This document shows positions 17,935-27,178 of a stretch of 45,162 nucleotides of DNA, in pieces. Both the position numbers and the translations under genes were made by a program. The DNA lies in the NCBI GenBank assembly GCA_009691255.1, contig SHUT01000012.1, forward strand, positions 1-45,162, given 5' to 3'. Position 1 is the first letter of the stretch, and each line of letters opens with the position of its first letter. Below the pieces are notes generated by a model. The model was not told the origin of the DNA, did no database searches, and saw only the letters and a program-made list of their open reading frames with translations. This DNA comes from Ilumatobacteraceae bacterium. GTDB taxonomy: Bacteria; Actinomycetota; Acidimicrobiia; Acidimicrobiales; Ilumatobacteraceae.

Positions 17935-19044
17935 TCAAAGGACAACCAGCGAGTGATTAGCAAAGTTCATCGACTCAGGGCCCCCTGGAGTGGCGACCAC
18001 GATGTCTTCTAACCGCATCCCCCATTTTCCGGGGAGATAGATGCCTGGTTCAACGCTAAATGCGTGTCCAGCCTCTAAAAGGCGCGCATTACCGCTCACC
18101 ATGTAGGGGTCTTCGTGCGCTTCCATGCCGATGCCGTGTCCGGTTCGATGTATGAAGAACTCGCCATACCCCGCATCATTGATCACCTGTCGAGAGGCTG
18201 CATCTATGCTCTCGCACCGCGCGCCCACGACACCAGCTGCAACGCCAGCCGCCTGGGATTGGTGCAACACTGCATAAGCATCAGCGATGTCTGACGGGAC
18301 ATCTCCGAGATGAACGCACCGCGTCATGTCACTGCAATAACCATTCATTGTTCCGCCAAAGTCACACAACACGATGTCACCCTGTTTGAGAACTCGTGGA
18401 CCTGCATGATGATGGGGGCTCGCTGCGTTTTCTCCAGCGGCCACGATTGCAAAGTTCACAATATCGTGCCCTTGTTCAATAAGCCGCGCTGAAATATCAG
18501 CCGACACTTGGGCTTCTGTGCGCCCAATAAGCGCAATCTCGCCAGCATGTAATTGCACCGCAACTCTGTCAGCTGCCGCACCAGCCGCCCGTAGGGCTTC
18601 GATTTCAGCGGCATCTTTGGCCATACGCAAGGGACCAACGACGTCTACCGCGCGTCGATAGTGCGCATGCGGACAATGATCTAGCAGTTCTACCAAGAAT
18701 CGTGCCCACATCTGATCGCCCACTGCAATCGTTGTGGCAGCACCAACGAGTTTTGCAACTATTGCCACTGGGTCATCTGTCTCGTTCCAGGGAACAAGCG
18801 AAAACACAGACGGCATCTCTGTTACTCGCGGCGCTTCAAGGCGCGGGATTACCATTGATGCTGCTGCATCAACTGGAACCACCAACATTGTGAGCCTCTC
18901 AAGTGGCATCGCGTAATAGCCAGTGAGATATGGCAAGTCATGTCCGACCGAAAGCAACAACACATCGACGCCTTGTTGCGACATTGCTGCGCGAACTCGC
19001 GCTAGACGATTCTCAAACACACTGGAGTCATGGACAGAAATCAC
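17935..19044 (-). CDS. M24 family metallopeptidase (Xaa-Pro peptidase type)
   Basis: A cytosolic pita-bread-fold peptidase (369 residues) that removes an N-terminal residue next to proline, or acts on related dipeptides. The N-terminal creatinase-like domain (about 1-135) precedes the catalytic domain, where all five metal ligands are present: Asp228 (CDFGG), Asp239 (YCSDMTR), His303 (TGHGIG), Glu332 (VEPGIY) and Glu346 (RLEDIV). The start is a GTG overlapping the stop of lipB-lipA as GTGA, so the peptidase is coupled to the lipoate gene, although no biochemical link is obvious. A 65-base gap separates it from the amidohydrolase downstream. Confidence 0.93.
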   Translation of the reverse strand: MISVHDSSVFENRLARVRAAMSQQGVDVLLLSVGHDLPYLTGYYAMPLERLTMLVVPVDAAASMVIPRLEAPRVTEMPSVFSLVPWNETDDPVAIVAKLVGAATTIAVGDQMWARFLVELLDHCPHAHYRRAVDVVGPLRMAKDAAEIEALRAAGAAADRVAVQLHAGEIALIGRTEAQVSADISARLIEQGHDIVNFAIVAAGENAASPHHHAGPRVLKQGDIVLCDFGGTMNGYCSDMTRCVHLGDVPSDIADAYAVLHQSQAAGVAAGVVGARCESIDAASRQVINDAGYGEFFIHRTGHGIGMEAHEDPYMVSGNARLLEAGHAFSVEPGIYLPGKWGMRLEDIVVATPGGPESMNFANHSLVVL

Positions 19045-20717
19045 TTCGCTCCGATGCTGACAGGTACAGCCACGTCAATGGCGTGTTGTGCTGATTCTTT
19101 AGCGTGATAACTACTCCGCGTTAATGGACTCGACTCCACATGGCCGATTCCGAATGCTTCGCCAACTTCTTTATACATCTCAAACACATGCGGTTCTACC
19201 CAGCGCGCTACAGGCAAATGATTTGTTGTGGGTCGCAGGTACTGGCCAATAGTCACAATGTCGACGCCAACCGCAGCCAGGTCAGAAAGAGTTCCCACAA
19301 TCTCATCGTCTGTTTCTCCCATACCCACAATTAGCCCTGACTTGGTGATAAGGCCGGCGCGCTTCGATCTTGCCAGCACCGACAGACTTCGTGCATAACC
19401 AGCGGACGGACGGACTGCGCGTTGCAGGCGTGGCACCGTTTCGACATTGTGGTTCATTACATCTGGTCGTTCATTAATCAAAATCTGAAGTGCATCTGTT
19501 CCGCGAACATCTGAGATAAGTGTTTCTACGCTGATGCTTGCATCATGGGCGCGAATCGCCCGCACGCATTGCGCAACATGTTCCATTCCGCCATCGACAA
19601 GATCGTCACGAGCCACCATTGTGAGCACGGCATAAGACAGACCCATTTGACGTACGGCATCAGCCACTCTCTTTGGTTCGTGATGGTCTGCATCAAGTGG
19701 CTTTTGTGTATCGATTAAACAAAATCCACACGCTCGAGTGCATCGTTCGCCCAACACCATAAATGTTGCCGTGCCGCTGCTCCAGCACTCAGATAAGTTT
19801 GGACAACCGGCTTCTTCACACACGGTGACTAGTGATGCATCTCGCAATGTTTTCTTTAAGGCCAGAACTTCTGGACCATGATGAACTCGAGGACGAATCC
19901 AATCAGGCTTTCGAGCAGAGATGTCGACTCCTCCCTCAACGCCGGCGCGCGCAAGTCGTCCCATCATGCGCACTGGCTGGCCAGGACCTTCGCCGCGTGA
20001 AAATGCCGACAGGTCTAAGAGTGACTCTTTCCATGCGACATCTTGTCGCTCAAGTTGCGAATTACCCCACAACTTTGCCGCGTGTCGCGACACAACATCA
20101 ACGACTTCTTTGATCGATACATCAATACCTTCTTCATGCATCGACGTCACTGGATACTCAGAGATACCACACGGAACAATGTGCTCTCGCAGGTAGTCGA
20201 GATCTGTCGAAACGTTTAACGCGAACCCATGCATCGTGCGGCGGCGCGACACACGCACTCCGATAGCGCAAATCTTTCGTGGGCTATCGCCATTGGGATT
20301 CACCCATACTCCTGGATATTTTTGCATTGTGCCAACATCTTGCAAACCAAGTTCGCGTAGCGAGTCAATAATCATTTGCTCCACTGAATGCACATACGCA
20401 ACCGAGTCTGCAGGGCCATCACTGTCTGCAATCTTTGGTGGCAGTGTTAGCAGCGGATAACCAACTAGTTGTCCGGGCCCGTGATATGTGATGTCTCCAC
20501 CGCGGTTCACGGCAACAAATTCTGCACCCACTTGCGCAGGTTCACACCTGAGATTGCTTGCCAGATCTGCTGACGGACCATACGTAAAAACATGTGGATG
20601 CTCCAGCAACAGCAATCGATTGTCAGAGCCGTTTAGAAAAATAGATTCCTGCAAGGCAAGCGCTTCGGAATACACAACACGACCGAGCCAGCGCACTCGC
20701 AAAACAGAAGACGACAT
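19041..20717 (-). CDS. Fused octanoyltransferase LipB and lipoyl synthase LipA
   Basis: One polypeptide of 558 residues carrying both steps of lipoate assembly. Residues 1-230 are LipB, which moves octanoate from acyl carrier protein to a lipoyl domain: RGGDITYHGPGQLVGYP (about 72-88), the catalytic Lys148 in KICAIGV and Cys183 in VPCGISEYP. Residues 250-550 are LipA, the radical-SAM enzyme that inserts two sulfurs: the auxiliary cluster cysteines 300, 305 and 311 (CEEAGCPNLSEC), the SAM cluster cysteines 326, 330 and 333 (CTRACGFC), and the C-terminal RSSY at 534-537. The start ATG at 20717 follows the E2 stop by two bases. No stop or frameshift separates the halves; a linker of about 25 residues joins them. 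In LipA, VARDD replaces the usual VDRDD. Confidence 0.95.
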   Translation of the reverse strand: MSSSVLRVRWLGRVVYSEALALQESIFLNGSDNRLLLLEHPHVFTYGPSADLASNLRCEPAQVGAEFVAVNRGGDITYHGPGQLVGYPLLTLPPKIADSDGPADSVAYVHSVEQMIIDSLRELGLQDVGTMQKYPGVWVNPNGDSPRKICAIGVRVSRRRTMHGFALNVSTDLDYLREHIVPCGISEYPVTSMHEEGIDVSIKEVVDVVSRHAAKLWGNSQLERQDVAWKESLLDLSAFSRGEGPGQPVRMMGRLARAGVEGGVDISARKPDWIRPRVHHGPEVLALKKTLRDASLVTVCEEAGCPNLSECWSSGTATFMVLGERCTRACGFCLIDTQKPLDADHHEPKRVADAVRQMGLSYAVLTMVARDDLVDGGMEHVAQCVRAIRAHDASISVETLISDVRGTDALQILINERPDVMNHNVETVPRLQRAVRPSAGYARSLSVLARSKRAGLITKSGLIVGMGETDDEIVGTLSDLAAVGVDIVTIGQYLRPTTNHLPVARWVEPHVFEMYKEVGEAFGIGHVESSPLTRSSYHAKESAQHAIDVAVPVSIGAK

Positions 20718-20719
20718 AT

Positions 20720-22081
20720 CTATATTTCCGCTGACCAATCTCTGGTCTCTAAAATGTGTTTGATCTTGACTAAGAAACGAGCGGCATACGCACCATCAAA
20801 GGCACGGTGATCCCATGTCAGAGCCAAGTTGCCAATGGGATGGATAGCAATGCTTTCTCCGCCGTCTGCTGTTTCGATCACAACTGGTCTCTTGACAACT
20901 GCATCTGTTGACAAAATTGCCACTTGAGGTTGACTGATAATCGCCATCGTCAGTACAGAACCAGCTGATCCGTTATTAGTTATAGTAAATGTTCCGCCCT
21001 GGATTTCATCAGGAGATAGCTTGCGTGTACGCGCCCGCTGGGCGAGGTCATTTATCTCTCGCGCAATCGCCCGTAGTCGTTTTGTCTCTGCATCACGAAC
21101 AACCGGAACAATCAGGCCCTGATAGTCCAGATCAACCGCTACACCAAGATCTATGTAATGACGCACAATCAATGTTTCTCCGGCAACTGAAGCATTGAGA
21201 TGCGGAAACTCAACTAGCGCATCAATCACCGCGCGCGAGATAAACGGCAAATACGTCAATGCAAAACCCTCAGCTGACTTGAAGTCATCTTTAAGAGGCA
21301 AGCGCACAGAATCAACATTGATGAAATCGACTTCGACAACGCTAAGTGCATGCGGGCTGGTGTTTTTGCTCATCAACATGTGAGCACCAGTGAGTTGTCG
21401 AATCTTTGAAAGAGCAACTACCTCATCTCGTTCGCCACTCACGACTCGTGGTGCAGCGACAGTGCGTGCTTGGGCAGGTGGCTCAGCAGGTGCGCTCACT
21501 GCCACAGATTCGGTCGTACTTGTAGTCGTACTTGTAGTCGTACTTGTAGGCACAGCGGCAGGAGTTGACACAACGCCTTTTTCAATGACTGCGAGCACGT
21601 CATCTCGAGTAATGCGCCCGCCAGGTCCGGTGCCAGTGATTTGCGAAACATCTACCCCGTTGTCGGCAACAAGTCGGCGCACTACAGGTGAGAGCAACAC
21701 GCCTCTGGCAACTGCTCGTGCTGGTGCGACTGGTGCTGGTGCGACTGGTGCTGGTGCGACTGGTGCTGGTGCGACTGGTGCTGGTGCGACTGGTGCTGGT
21801 GCGACTGGTGCTGGTGCGACTGGTGCTGGTGCGACTGGTGCTGCACCGGAGACTCCGACCACGCCAATAACGGTCCCAACGGGCACAGTATCGCCTTCGT
21901 TGACTCGTATCTCCAACAACGTTCCAGCAATTGGAGACGGTACCTCGGTGTCAACTTTTTCTGTTGACACTTCAAACAATGGTTCGTCAAGGGCAACGAC
22001 ATCACCAACTTTTTTAAACCATTTCGTGATGGTTCCTTCGGTGACGGTTTCACCCAATTGAGGAAGCGTGATATCTGCCAT
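20720..22081 (-). CDS. sucB: 2-oxoacid dehydrogenase E2 (dihydrolipoyl acyltransferase)
   Basis: Core subunit of a 2-oxoacid dehydrogenase complex: its lipoyl arm accepts the acyl group from E1 and passes it to CoA. Domains in 453 residues: one lipoyl domain (1-76) with the lipoylated Lys42 in STEKVDTE; a linker of eight APVAP units (81-120); the E3/E1-binding domain (about 128-166, [20 protein letters not shown]); a Thr/Ser linker (about 178-192); and the catalytic domain (about 215-453) with DHRAFDG, His425 and Asp429. Actinobacterial homologues are named SucB or DlaT and serve pyruvate dehydrogenase; the lpd gene before it and lipoate genes after it fit this. The window has an aceE but no odhA, so the acetyltransferase role is the likelier. 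Confidence 0.95.
   Translation of the reverse strand: MADITLPQLGETVTEGTITKWFKKVGDVVALDEPLFEVSTEKVDTEVPSPIAGTLLEIRVNEGDTVPVGTVIGVVGVSGAAPVAPAPVAPAPVAPAPVAPAPVAPAPVAPAPVAPAPVAPARAVARGVLLSPVVRRLVADNGVDVSQITGTGPGGRITRDDVLAVIEKGVVSTPAAVPTSTTTSTTTSTTESVAVSAPAEPPAQARTVAAPRVVSGERDEVVALSKIRQLTGAHMLMSKNTSPHALSVVEVDFINVDSVRLPLKDDFKSAEGFALTYLPFISRAVIDALVEFPHLNASVAGETLIVRHYIDLGVAVDLDYQGLIVPVVRDAETKRLRAIAREINDLAQRARTRKLSPDEIQGGTFTITNNGSAGSVLTMAIISQPQVAILSTDAVVKRPVVIETADGGESIAIHPIGNLALTWDHRAFDGAYAARFLVKIKHILETRDWSAEI
21513..21548. repeat. Three 12-bp tandem repeats in the E2 gene
   Basis: Three perfect copies of GTCGTACTTGTA on the plus strand, encoding on the other strand the Thr/Ser-rich linker (TTST units) between the E3/E1-binding and catalytic domains of E2. 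The length is a multiple of three, so copy-number change would keep the frame. Confidence 0.85.
21721..21840. repeat. Eight perfect 15-bp tandem repeats in the E2 gene
   Basis: The plus strand carries CTGGTGCGACTGGTG eight times without a single mismatch over 120 bases. On the minus strand each unit encodes five residues, APVAP in rotation, forming the flexible arm of the E2 protein. Ala-Pro linkers are usual in E2 proteins, but complete synonymous identity of the codons indicates recent expansion by slippage or selection for identity. Not a CRISPR: there are no spacers. Confidence 0.95.
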
Positions 22082-22094
22082 GTTGTGAAGACTC

Positions 22095-23495
22095 CTAGAC
22101 GTTGATTCCGCGACCCGTGAGTGACATCACAGTCTCGCCGAAAAGTTCTGACAAGCTCGGATGAGGCTGAATGAAATGTGCGATTTCTTCTACTGATGCC
22201 TCCCAGTTCACTGCCAAGTAACCCGCCGCCAACTGCTCGGTAACCCACGGACCAACCATGTGCACGCCCAAGACCTGACCGGCAGTGCCATCGGGATTTT
22301 TCTTGGCAATGATTTTGACGAGACCGTCAATCTCTCCCAAAATCTGCGCTCTACTGTTGGCTCGAAACTGATGCTTAGCAACCAAAACATCGTGACCGGA
22401 TGCGATTGCGGCTTCTTCTCCTTGGCCAGCCCATGCAACTTCTGGATGACAATAAATTGCCCACGGCACGCGATCATAATCAACTGGAATTGCTGTTTCA
22501 CCGAGCATGTGCTTCACGACCAAGATTGCTTCGGCATATGCAACATGAGCGAGTTGGGGGGTATTGATGAGATCGCCAATGGCATACACGCCGCTCTCGG
22601 TTGTTGCGCAGTATTCGTTTACTTCAACAAACCCCCTGTCAGAAACGTTTACCTGTGACGCTCCAAGACCAAGGTCGTCTGCAAACGGACGGCGACCTAC
22701 TGACATGATGACGGCATCAACTTCAAGTGATTCTCCGTCACCAAATGCAACAGCAGTACCACCGCTTGCATTTGGCGTGTGACCCGTCACACTCACTCCT
22801 GTGCGAATATCAATTTTCTTCTTCTGAAAACTACGCACCACAACATTGGCAACATCAGCATCAAGCCCAGGAAGAATTTTGGGGAGGCCTTCTAAAATAG
22901 TTACCTGTGCGCCGAGATCAATAAAAGTCGAAGCAAATTCACATCCGATTGCACCACCACCGATGACGGCAATGCGAGACGGAATACGGTCAAGCATCAA
23001 TACTTCGTCTGATGTCATAATCGGTCCGCCAATTTCGAAGCCCGGAATTGTTCGCGGCACGCTTCCGGCTGCCAGCACAACATTGTTACCGCGCAGTTGA
23101 GTCGTTGTGCCGTCTGCAGCAGTCACAGTGACGGTCTTGTCTGCACCCAAAGAGCCAACTCCTAGGTGGTACGCCACTTTTTTGTTTTTCGTCAAACCAG
23201 TCAGGCCTTTCACGAGGCCATTGACAATTTTTTGTTTTCGCGCTTGCGCCACCGCAAAGTCTGTGACGCCAATCGCTGCATCAATTCCAAAATCTTTGGC
23301 GTGCTCTACATGGCGACGCATTGCGGCTGTTTCTAAAAACGCTTTCGCTGGAATACACCCGCGATTCAGACATGTCCCGCCAATCGTGTCTTTTTCAACA
23401 AGTGCAACTGTCATTCCGGCTGATGCAGCATAAAACGCGGCTGCATAGCCTCCGGGTCCACCACCAATAATCACCAGGTCGAATTGATCGGCCAC
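22095..23495 (-). CDS. lpdA: Dihydrolipoyl dehydrogenase (E3)
   Basis: Re-oxidises the dihydrolipoyl arm of 2-oxoacid dehydrogenases with FAD and NAD+. The 466 residues show the FAD site GGGPGGYAAA (11-20), the redox disulfide Cys42 and Cys47 in GGTCLNRGCIPAK, an NAD-binding GGGAIGCEFAS (about 180-190), the second FAD motif YAIGD (about 306-310), and the C-terminal catalytic dyad His445 and Glu450 in HPSLSE. The start is a GTG with a strong AAGGAG at 23501-23506, five bases away, which settles the start. E2 begins 13 bases after its stop, so this is the first gene of the lpd-E2-lipBA operon. It can serve pyruvate, 2-oxoglutarate and glycine cleavage complexes alike. Confidence 0.96.
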   Translation of the reverse strand: MADQFDLVIIGGGPGGYAAAFYAASAGMTVALVEKDTIGGTCLNRGCIPAKAFLETAAMRRHVEHAKDFGIDAAIGVTDFAVAQARKQKIVNGLVKGLTGLTKNKKVAYHLGVGSLGADKTVTVTAADGTTTQLRGNNVVLAAGSVPRTIPGFEIGGPIMTSDEVLMLDRIPSRIAVIGGGAIGCEFASTFIDLGAQVTILEGLPKILPGLDADVANVVVRSFQKKKIDIRTGVSVTGHTPNASGGTAVAFGDGESLEVDAVIMSVGRRPFADDLGLGASQVNVSDRGFVEVNEYCATTESGVYAIGDLINTPQLAHVAYAEAILVVKHMLGETAIPVDYDRVPWAIYCHPEVAWAGQGEEAAIASGHDVLVAKHQFRANSRAQILGEIDGLVKIIAKKNPDGTAGQVLGVHMVGPWVTEQLAAGYLAVNWEASVEEIAHFIQPHPSLSELFGETVMSLTGRGINV

Positions 23496-23583
23496 GGGTA
23501 CTCCTTCTCTTTTAAACGAACAACTTTGTTCGCTGTTACCAGTTCCTACGGTAGCGGGATAGATGTTGCCAAAGCGTTGTTGC

Positions 23584-24006
23584 TTATCTTGCCCACTGTC
23601 TTTGTAACCCAGAACGTAGATAGGCCACCGTTACGCGACCCGTTGTGGGTGCAAAAACTACATCGCACGACACCGCGACGTTGATACTCAGTGTGGCGCA
23701 GGACACAGTCTTTGCGGAGACCTGCTTGGTAGGTTGCAGAACCGTTGCTCCGGTCAGCAAGCGCCAGCCCTCATTGGCGTCGGCACCGTCCACCCCCATC
23801 ATCTGCACGGTCACAATGGTTCCTTGAGCGCCCTGCTCAATTGCCTTCACAGACACGGTCATGTCCCCGAGAACTGCTTCTTGACCCACAGCCAGAATCT
23901 CGATCTTTTTGTCGTTGTTTGCTGTCTGGAACAATTTGACACCACCTGCCAGCATGATGGCCAATCCGCATACCAGCGCAGTCAAGATCAGTTTGCGGGT
24001 ACTCAT
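23584..24006 (-). CDS. Small membrane-anchored protein, unknown function
   Basis: A 140-residue protein with a basic N-terminus and one hydrophobic segment (about residues 6-26), followed by an extracytoplasmic domain. There is no lipobox cysteine and no clear cleavage site, so it is probably anchored. The exported part resembles the beta-rich domain found in DUF4352-type proteins (a run of alternating polar and hydrophobic strands around [13 protein letters not shown]), but I am not certain. Two cysteines ([13 protein letters not shown]) could form a disulfide outside the cell. It is read in the same direction as lpd, 88 bases upstream, and divergently from glpX across about 54 bases. Function unknown. 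Confidence 0.75.
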   Translation of the reverse strand: MSTRKLILTALVCGLAIMLAGGVKLFQTANNDKKIEILAVGQEAVLGDMTVSVKAIEQGAQGTIVTVQMMGVDGADANEGWRLLTGATVLQPTKQVSAKTVSCATLSINVAVSCDVVFAPTTGRVTVAYLRSGLQRQWAR

Positions 24007-24060
24007 GCTTTGGCAACTCTAGAGCCTGAGATTCGAGCCCACCTTGCTACGGTAGAGGAA

Positions 24061-25059
24061 ATGAACGAACGTCGTGCTCAAAAGCCAGACCGCAACCTGG
24101 CCATGGATCTTGTGCGTGTTACAGAATCTGCTGCTCTTGCAGGTTCTCGCTGGGTTGGACGTGGCGATAAGAACGGTGCCGACGCAGCAGCCGTTGAGGC
24201 AATGCGCACTGTGCTCGCCACCGTGCGGATGGATGGCATCGTGGTTATTGGAGAAGGCGAAAAAGATGAGGCTCCAATGCTTTTCAACGGCGAAAAAGTT
24301 GGCGACGGTTCGCAACCTCGCACAGACGTCGCAGTTGACCCAATCGACGGAACAACGCTTACTTCTCTTGGTCTGGGTAATGCTATTTCAGTGATTGCAG
24401 TTTCTGAGCGTGACACCATGTTCGATCCCGGTCCATGCATGTATATGGAAAAAATTGTCGTCGGCCCACAAGCCGTCGGACATATTGACATCACTGCAAC
24501 CCCAACTCAAAACCTTCGTTGGGTTGCCAAAGCAAAAGGAGAATCGGTTCGCGACCTGACAATCATGATTCTGGATCGCCCCCGACACACAGAACTCATC
24601 GAAGAAGTTCGCAGTACTGGAGCTCGAATAAAACTCATCAGCGACGGAGATATTTTTGGCTCAATCGCAACGTCATGGCCAGATGCTGGCGTCGATATTA
24701 TGTATGGCATTGGCGGCACGCCTGAAGGAGTCATCTCCGCAGCCGCACTCAAATGTATGGGCGGAGAAATACAGGGTCGCCTTTGGCCACGAAACGAACT
24801 CGAGCGCAATGCCGCAATTGCTGCTGGATACGACCTCAGCAAAGTGCTCACCTCCGAAGATCTGGTCAAAGGTGACAACTGTTTTTTTGCAGCCACCGGA
24901 GTGACAGACGGTGAACTTTTACGTGGTGTTCGCTTTGACTCACATGGTGCACGCACCCAGAGCCTTGTGATGCGCTCATTGTCGGGCACTGTTCGACTAA
25001 TTGACGCCCAGCACCGCCTTGACAAACTTTCCAGTTATGCCTCCGTCGATTACGCCTAG
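24061..25059 (+). CDS. glpX: Class II fructose-1,6-bisphosphatase
   Basis: Dephosphorylates fructose 1,6-bisphosphate to fructose 6-phosphate, the committed step of gluconeogenesis, in the cytosol. Family marks in 332 residues: [20 protein letters not shown] near the N-terminus, [11 protein letters not shown] (31-41), [10 protein letters not shown] with metal ligands (64-73), and [12 protein letters not shown] (93-104), then [20 protein letters not shown] (about 217-236). Actinobacteria commonly rely on this class as their main enzyme. The ATG at 24061 matches the usual family start, but GAGG lies only two bases upstream, too close for a normal ribosome site; a TTG at 24011 would add about 17 residues. 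The divergent small protein starts at 24006. No other gluconeogenic gene is adjacent. Confidence 0.96.
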   Translation: MNERRAQKPDRNLAMDLVRVTESAALAGSRWVGRGDKNGADAAAVEAMRTVLATVRMDGIVVIGEGEKDEAPMLFNGEKVGDGSQPRTDVAVDPIDGTTLTSLGLGNAISVIAVSERDTMFDPGPCMYMEKIVVGPQAVGHIDITATPTQNLRWVAKAKGESVRDLTIMILDRPRHTELIEEVRSTGARIKLISDGDIFGSIATSWPDAGVDIMYGIGGTPEGVISAAALKCMGGEIQGRLWPRNELERNAAIAAGYDLSKVLTSEDLVKGDNCFFAATGVTDGELLRGVRFDSHGARTQSLVMRSLSGTVRLIDAQHRLDKLSSYASVDYA

Positions 25060-25128
25060 AGCAGCCATTGTGTCCGATTCTGGTTCATTGTCAATAACTC
25101 GCCTGCATAGAAGTAGCATCTCTTAGTC

Positions 25129-27114
25129 GTGGGCTCAGACACTACCGCAGGACCAGAGTCGGTTGACTTTGCCAAAAGAGCTATCGCTGAGGCATCTGCC
25201 CAAAAGGCTGCAGCGCAAGCAAAACTGCACGACGATCAACATCACCCAAATCATTCCTCAACAAAAACTGGCGCGCTAGCACTAGGTGCAATCGGAGTGG
25301 TCTTTGGAGACATCGGCACAAGCCCGTTGTATTCGCTAAAAGAAGCGTTCACTGAAAAGTCACACGTAATGACCGTTGACCGCATCAATGTGTTCGGAGT
25401 CTGTTCGCTCGCTTTCTGGGCTCTCGTCATTATTATCTCGATTAAATATTTGTTATTCGTGATGCGCGCCGACAACCATGGTGAAGGCGGAATCTTGGCG
25501 CTCACTTCATTGGTTATGCCGAAAAATTCTTCTGCTGCAAAAAGCGCTGGCATCCTCGTGGCTCTTGGTATTTTTGGAACAGCTCTTCTCTACGGAGACG
25601 GAATCATCACTCCGGCAATTTCGGTCTTGAGTGCTGTTGAAGGCCTCGGTGAAGTGTCTTCCTCGTTCGACGCGTGGGTAATACCTATCGCCGTTGTTAT
25701 TTTGCTCGGACTGTTCATCGTGCAACGTCGCGGCACCGGAGCGGTCGGAAAAGTCTTTGGCCCCGTCATGATCGTGTGGTTTGCCACACTTGCACTTCTT
25801 GGTCTCTCAAAAATTATTCCAGATCCCGGAATCATCGCGTCAGTGAACCCAATTTATGCGATTCGCTACTTCACTCATGAATCCGGCAAAGCATTTTTAT
25901 CTCTTGGCTCTATCTTTTTAGTTGTCACAGGTGGCGAAGCGTTGTATGCAGACATGGGGCACTTTGGTCGGCGCCCCATCACCATGGGTTGGTATGCGGT
26001 TGTACTGCCCGCTCTTGTCCTTAATTATTGGGGGCAAGGGGCATTTCTTCTTGCACATCCAGAAGCCATTGAAAGCGTTTTCTTTCGGATGGCTCCTACT
26101 CCACTGCTACTGCCACTCGTAGTGCTCGCAACATTCGCCACCGTCATTGCATCACAGGCACTTATCTCTGGAGTTTTCTCACTCACAGCGCAGGCAGTTC
26201 AACTTGACTATTTGCCACGCATTCAGATTCGCCACACATCACAAGATCACTCCGGCCAGATCTATGTCCCGCTTGTCAACTGGGTGCTCATGGTCGCGTG
26301 CATTGGGCTAGTAATCGGATTCAGGTCTTCAACTAACTTGGCAGCCGCTTACGGCATTGCCGTCACCATGACAATGACAATCACTACCCTGATCTTCTTT
26401 CGACTTCTTGTCGACCGCTCGGAATGGCCTAGGTCTCACGCCCTCTTGCTGTGCATCCCGATGCTTGTTATCGAATTCGGATTCTTAGGAGCCAATATCG
26501 TCAAGATTCCGCACGGCGGATGGTTTGCCATTGCAATCGGTGTCCTATTGACAGCACAAATGCAAACATGGCGACGCGGTCGTGCCCTCGTTGCGCTTCG
26601 GATCCATCGCGGAGAACGCGATATCGCTGATGTACTTGATGAAGCAGATGGCATCAAACGTGTTGCGGGTACTGCTGTTTTCATGTTCAAAGATCTCGGT
26701 AAGGCTCCGCCAGCACTTGTCAATAACTTGCGGCACAACAAAGTTCTGCACAACACCACTCTCATTGTTGCCGTTATCACTAGTGATAACCCGCGCATAA
26801 ACGCTGCCGACCGAGCAGCCATTACCAAGGTTGCTCCGGGTGTATTCGAAATAGAGTTAAATTTTGGTTTCATGGAAGAACCTGATGTCAGCCAGGCCTT
26901 AGCCTCTATCAAACACTTCGGGCTTGACTTCACTCCAGAAGATGTCACTTATTTCCTAGGCCACGAGTCAATCATCGCTGGCAAAGTACCGGGCATGAAC
27001 CCCCTGCAAGAACATCTTTTTGTCTTCCTTAATCGCGGGGCAGATAGCGCTGGAAGATTCTTTAATTTACCTGTCGACCGGGTTTTTGAAGTCGGCTCAC
27101 GCGTCGAGATCTAG
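25129..27114 (+). CDS. kup: Kup-type potassium transporter
   Basis: A proton-coupled potassium importer of the KUP/HAK/KT family in the cytoplasmic membrane (661 residues). After an unusual hydrophilic N-terminal tail of about 48 residues rich in Ala, Lys and His, the first membrane segment carries GVVFGDIGTSPLYS (about 55-68), the family signature, followed by MRADNHGEGGI (about 111-121). About twelve membrane segments run to residue 450, then a cytosolic C-terminal domain of about 200 residues. The start is a GTG; no better start fits. No Kdp or Trk gene lies nearby. The 69-base gap before it has a TTGTCA at 25088-25093 that could be a -35 element, but no convincing -10 at correct spacing. 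Confidence 0.96.
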   Translation: MGSDTTAGPESVDFAKRAIAEASAQKAAAQAKLHDDQHHPNHSSTKTGALALGAIGVVFGDIGTSPLYSLKEAFTEKSHVMTVDRINVFGVCSLAFWALVIIISIKYLLFVMRADNHGEGGILALTSLVMPKNSSAAKSAGILVALGIFGTALLYGDGIITPAISVLSAVEGLGEVSSSFDAWVIPIAVVILLGLFIVQRRGTGAVGKVFGPVMIVWFATLALLGLSKIIPDPGIIASVNPIYAIRYFTHESGKAFLSLGSIFLVVTGGEALYADMGHFGRRPITMGWYAVVLPALVLNYWGQGAFLLAHPEAIESVFFRMAPTPLLLPLVVLATFATVIASQALISGVFSLTAQAVQLDYLPRIQIRHTSQDHSGQIYVPLVNWVLMVACIGLVIGFRSSTNLAAAYGIAVTMTMTITTLIFFRLLVDRSEWPRSHALLLCIPMLVIEFGFLGANIVKIPHGGWFAIAIGVLLTAQMQTWRRGRALVALRIHRGERDIADVLDEADGIKRVAGTAVFMFKDLGKAPPALVNNLRHNKVLHNTTLIVAVITSDNPRINAADRAAITKVAPGVFEIELNFGFMEEPDVSQALASIKHFGLDFTPEDVTYFLGHESIIAGKVPGMNPLQEHLFVFLNRGADSAGRFFNLPVDRVFEVGSRVEI

Positions 27115-27178
27115 CCATTTTTAATATTAATTGGCGCAAGATTAGCCACTACTTATCAACCCTCGTAGCCTGAGTGGT

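Noticed and set aside
21721-21840. Repeat block as a possible CRISPR array
   Set aside because: The units are contiguous, without spacers, and encode a protein linker in frame.
21390-22061. Long frames with Gly-Ala-Thr or repeated Leu-Val-Arg patterns opposite the E2 linker
   Set aside because: They result from translating the 15-bp tandem repeat in other frames.
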